DNA of 5,391 nucleotides from Actinomycetes bacterium (GTDB lineage Bacteria; Actinomycetota; Acidimicrobiia; Acidimicrobiales; Palsa-688): the NCBI GenBank assembly GCA_021827225.1, contig JAKAXG010000353.1, positions 1 to 5,391 of the forward strand. The letters run 5' to 3'. A program made the translations under genes and the position numbers. Every line of letters begins with the position of its first letter. Within the stretch, counting starts at the first letter, position 1. The notes under the pieces are model-generated. The model saw only the letters and a list, made by a program, of their open reading frames with translations, was not told the DNA's origin and ran no database searches. Positions 5,269-5,391 of this stretch are shown here, in pieces.

Positions 5269-5391
5269 GTGGCCGAACACCTGGACGTCGTCATCGTCGG
5301 AGCCGGACTGTCCGGGGTGGGGGCCGCCTACCGGCTGCAGACCATGTGCCCCGACCGGTCGTACACCATCCTGGAGGGCCGCCAGTCCATG
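5269..5391 (+). CDS. FAD-dependent monooxygenase, EthA-like Baeyer-Villiger type, N-terminal fragment
   Basis: The first 41 codons of a gene cut by the right edge. The translation opens with VAEHLDVVIVGAGLSG: a beta strand followed by the FAD-binding GxGxxG loop (G11, G13, G16). It continues through AAYRLQTMCPD to YTILEGRQSM, where E36 at the end of the second strand would hold the FAD ribose. The pattern closely resembles the N-terminus of mycobacterial EthA and related flavin monooxygenases that oxidise ketones to esters using NADPH and O2, as I recall those sequences. The start is GTG at 5269-5271, with GGGGGG (5256-5261) 7 nt upstream as a purine-rich ribosome binding site. The signature FxGxxxHxxxW motif of Baeyer-Villiger enzymes lies beyond the window, so the subclass is inferred. 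Confidence 0.8.
   Translation, partial: MAEHLDVVIVGAGLSGVGAAYRLQTMCPDRSYTILEGRQSM

Noticed and set aside
1..5391. CRISPR array, tRNA/rRNA genes, insertion sequence or phage-type genes
   Set aside because: I saw no spaced direct repeats, no tRNA-like cloverleaf, no transposase or integrase motifs and no terminal repeats in the window.

Overview
The window is very GC-rich, with strongly G/C-ending codons, GTG starts and few T-tracts. The gene families and the architecture (a leaderless-looking GTG start, a DtxR-like operator box) point to a high-GC actinomycete-type bacterium, possibly an acidimicrobial lineage. This placement is inferred from composition and protein style, not from a marker gene.

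Layout, left to right. (1) 2-871 (+) is the C-terminal part of a proton-conducting membrane subunit of the NuoL/M / Mrp antiporter family, cut by the window edge. (2) 882-1064 (-) is a small putative single-pass membrane protein, convergent with it. (3) 1065-1198 is a divergent intergenic region holding short palindromes and a good ribosome binding site for (4) 1199-2164 (+), a zinc-independent quinone oxidoreductase of the MDR superfamily. (5) 2165-2275 holds a strong GC-rich hairpin without a U-tract. (6) 2276-3514 (+) is a membrane-anchored protein with an outside-facing domain carrying a HEFAE motif, of unknown function. (7) 3468-4757 (-) is an Nramp-family metal transporter with atypical metal-site motifs. 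Its 3' end overlaps gene 6 tail to tail by 47 bp. (8) 4758-4793 is a compact promoter/operator for that transporter. (9) 4790-5179 (-) is a PIN/NYN-like nuclease-fold protein. (10) 5269-5391 (+) is the start of an EthA-like flavin monooxygenase, cut by the right edge.

The genes do not form one pathway. The window looks like a set of short transcription units in alternating orientation. The best-supported regulatory unit is the metal transporter: a TTGACA -35, an 18-nt spacer and a TAACTT -10 lie in the only AT-rich patch of the window. A perfect 8-bp inverted repeat of DtxR/MntR type covers the spacer and -10, and the GTG start sits where transcription should begin. Metal-repressed, leaderless expression is the natural reading. 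The transporter lacks the classical DPGN and MPH motifs, so its substrate should not be assumed to be Mn2+ or Fe2+. I did not find a convincing undescribed multi-gene system. The most novel items are the HEFAE membrane protein and the unusual Nramp unit with its operator.
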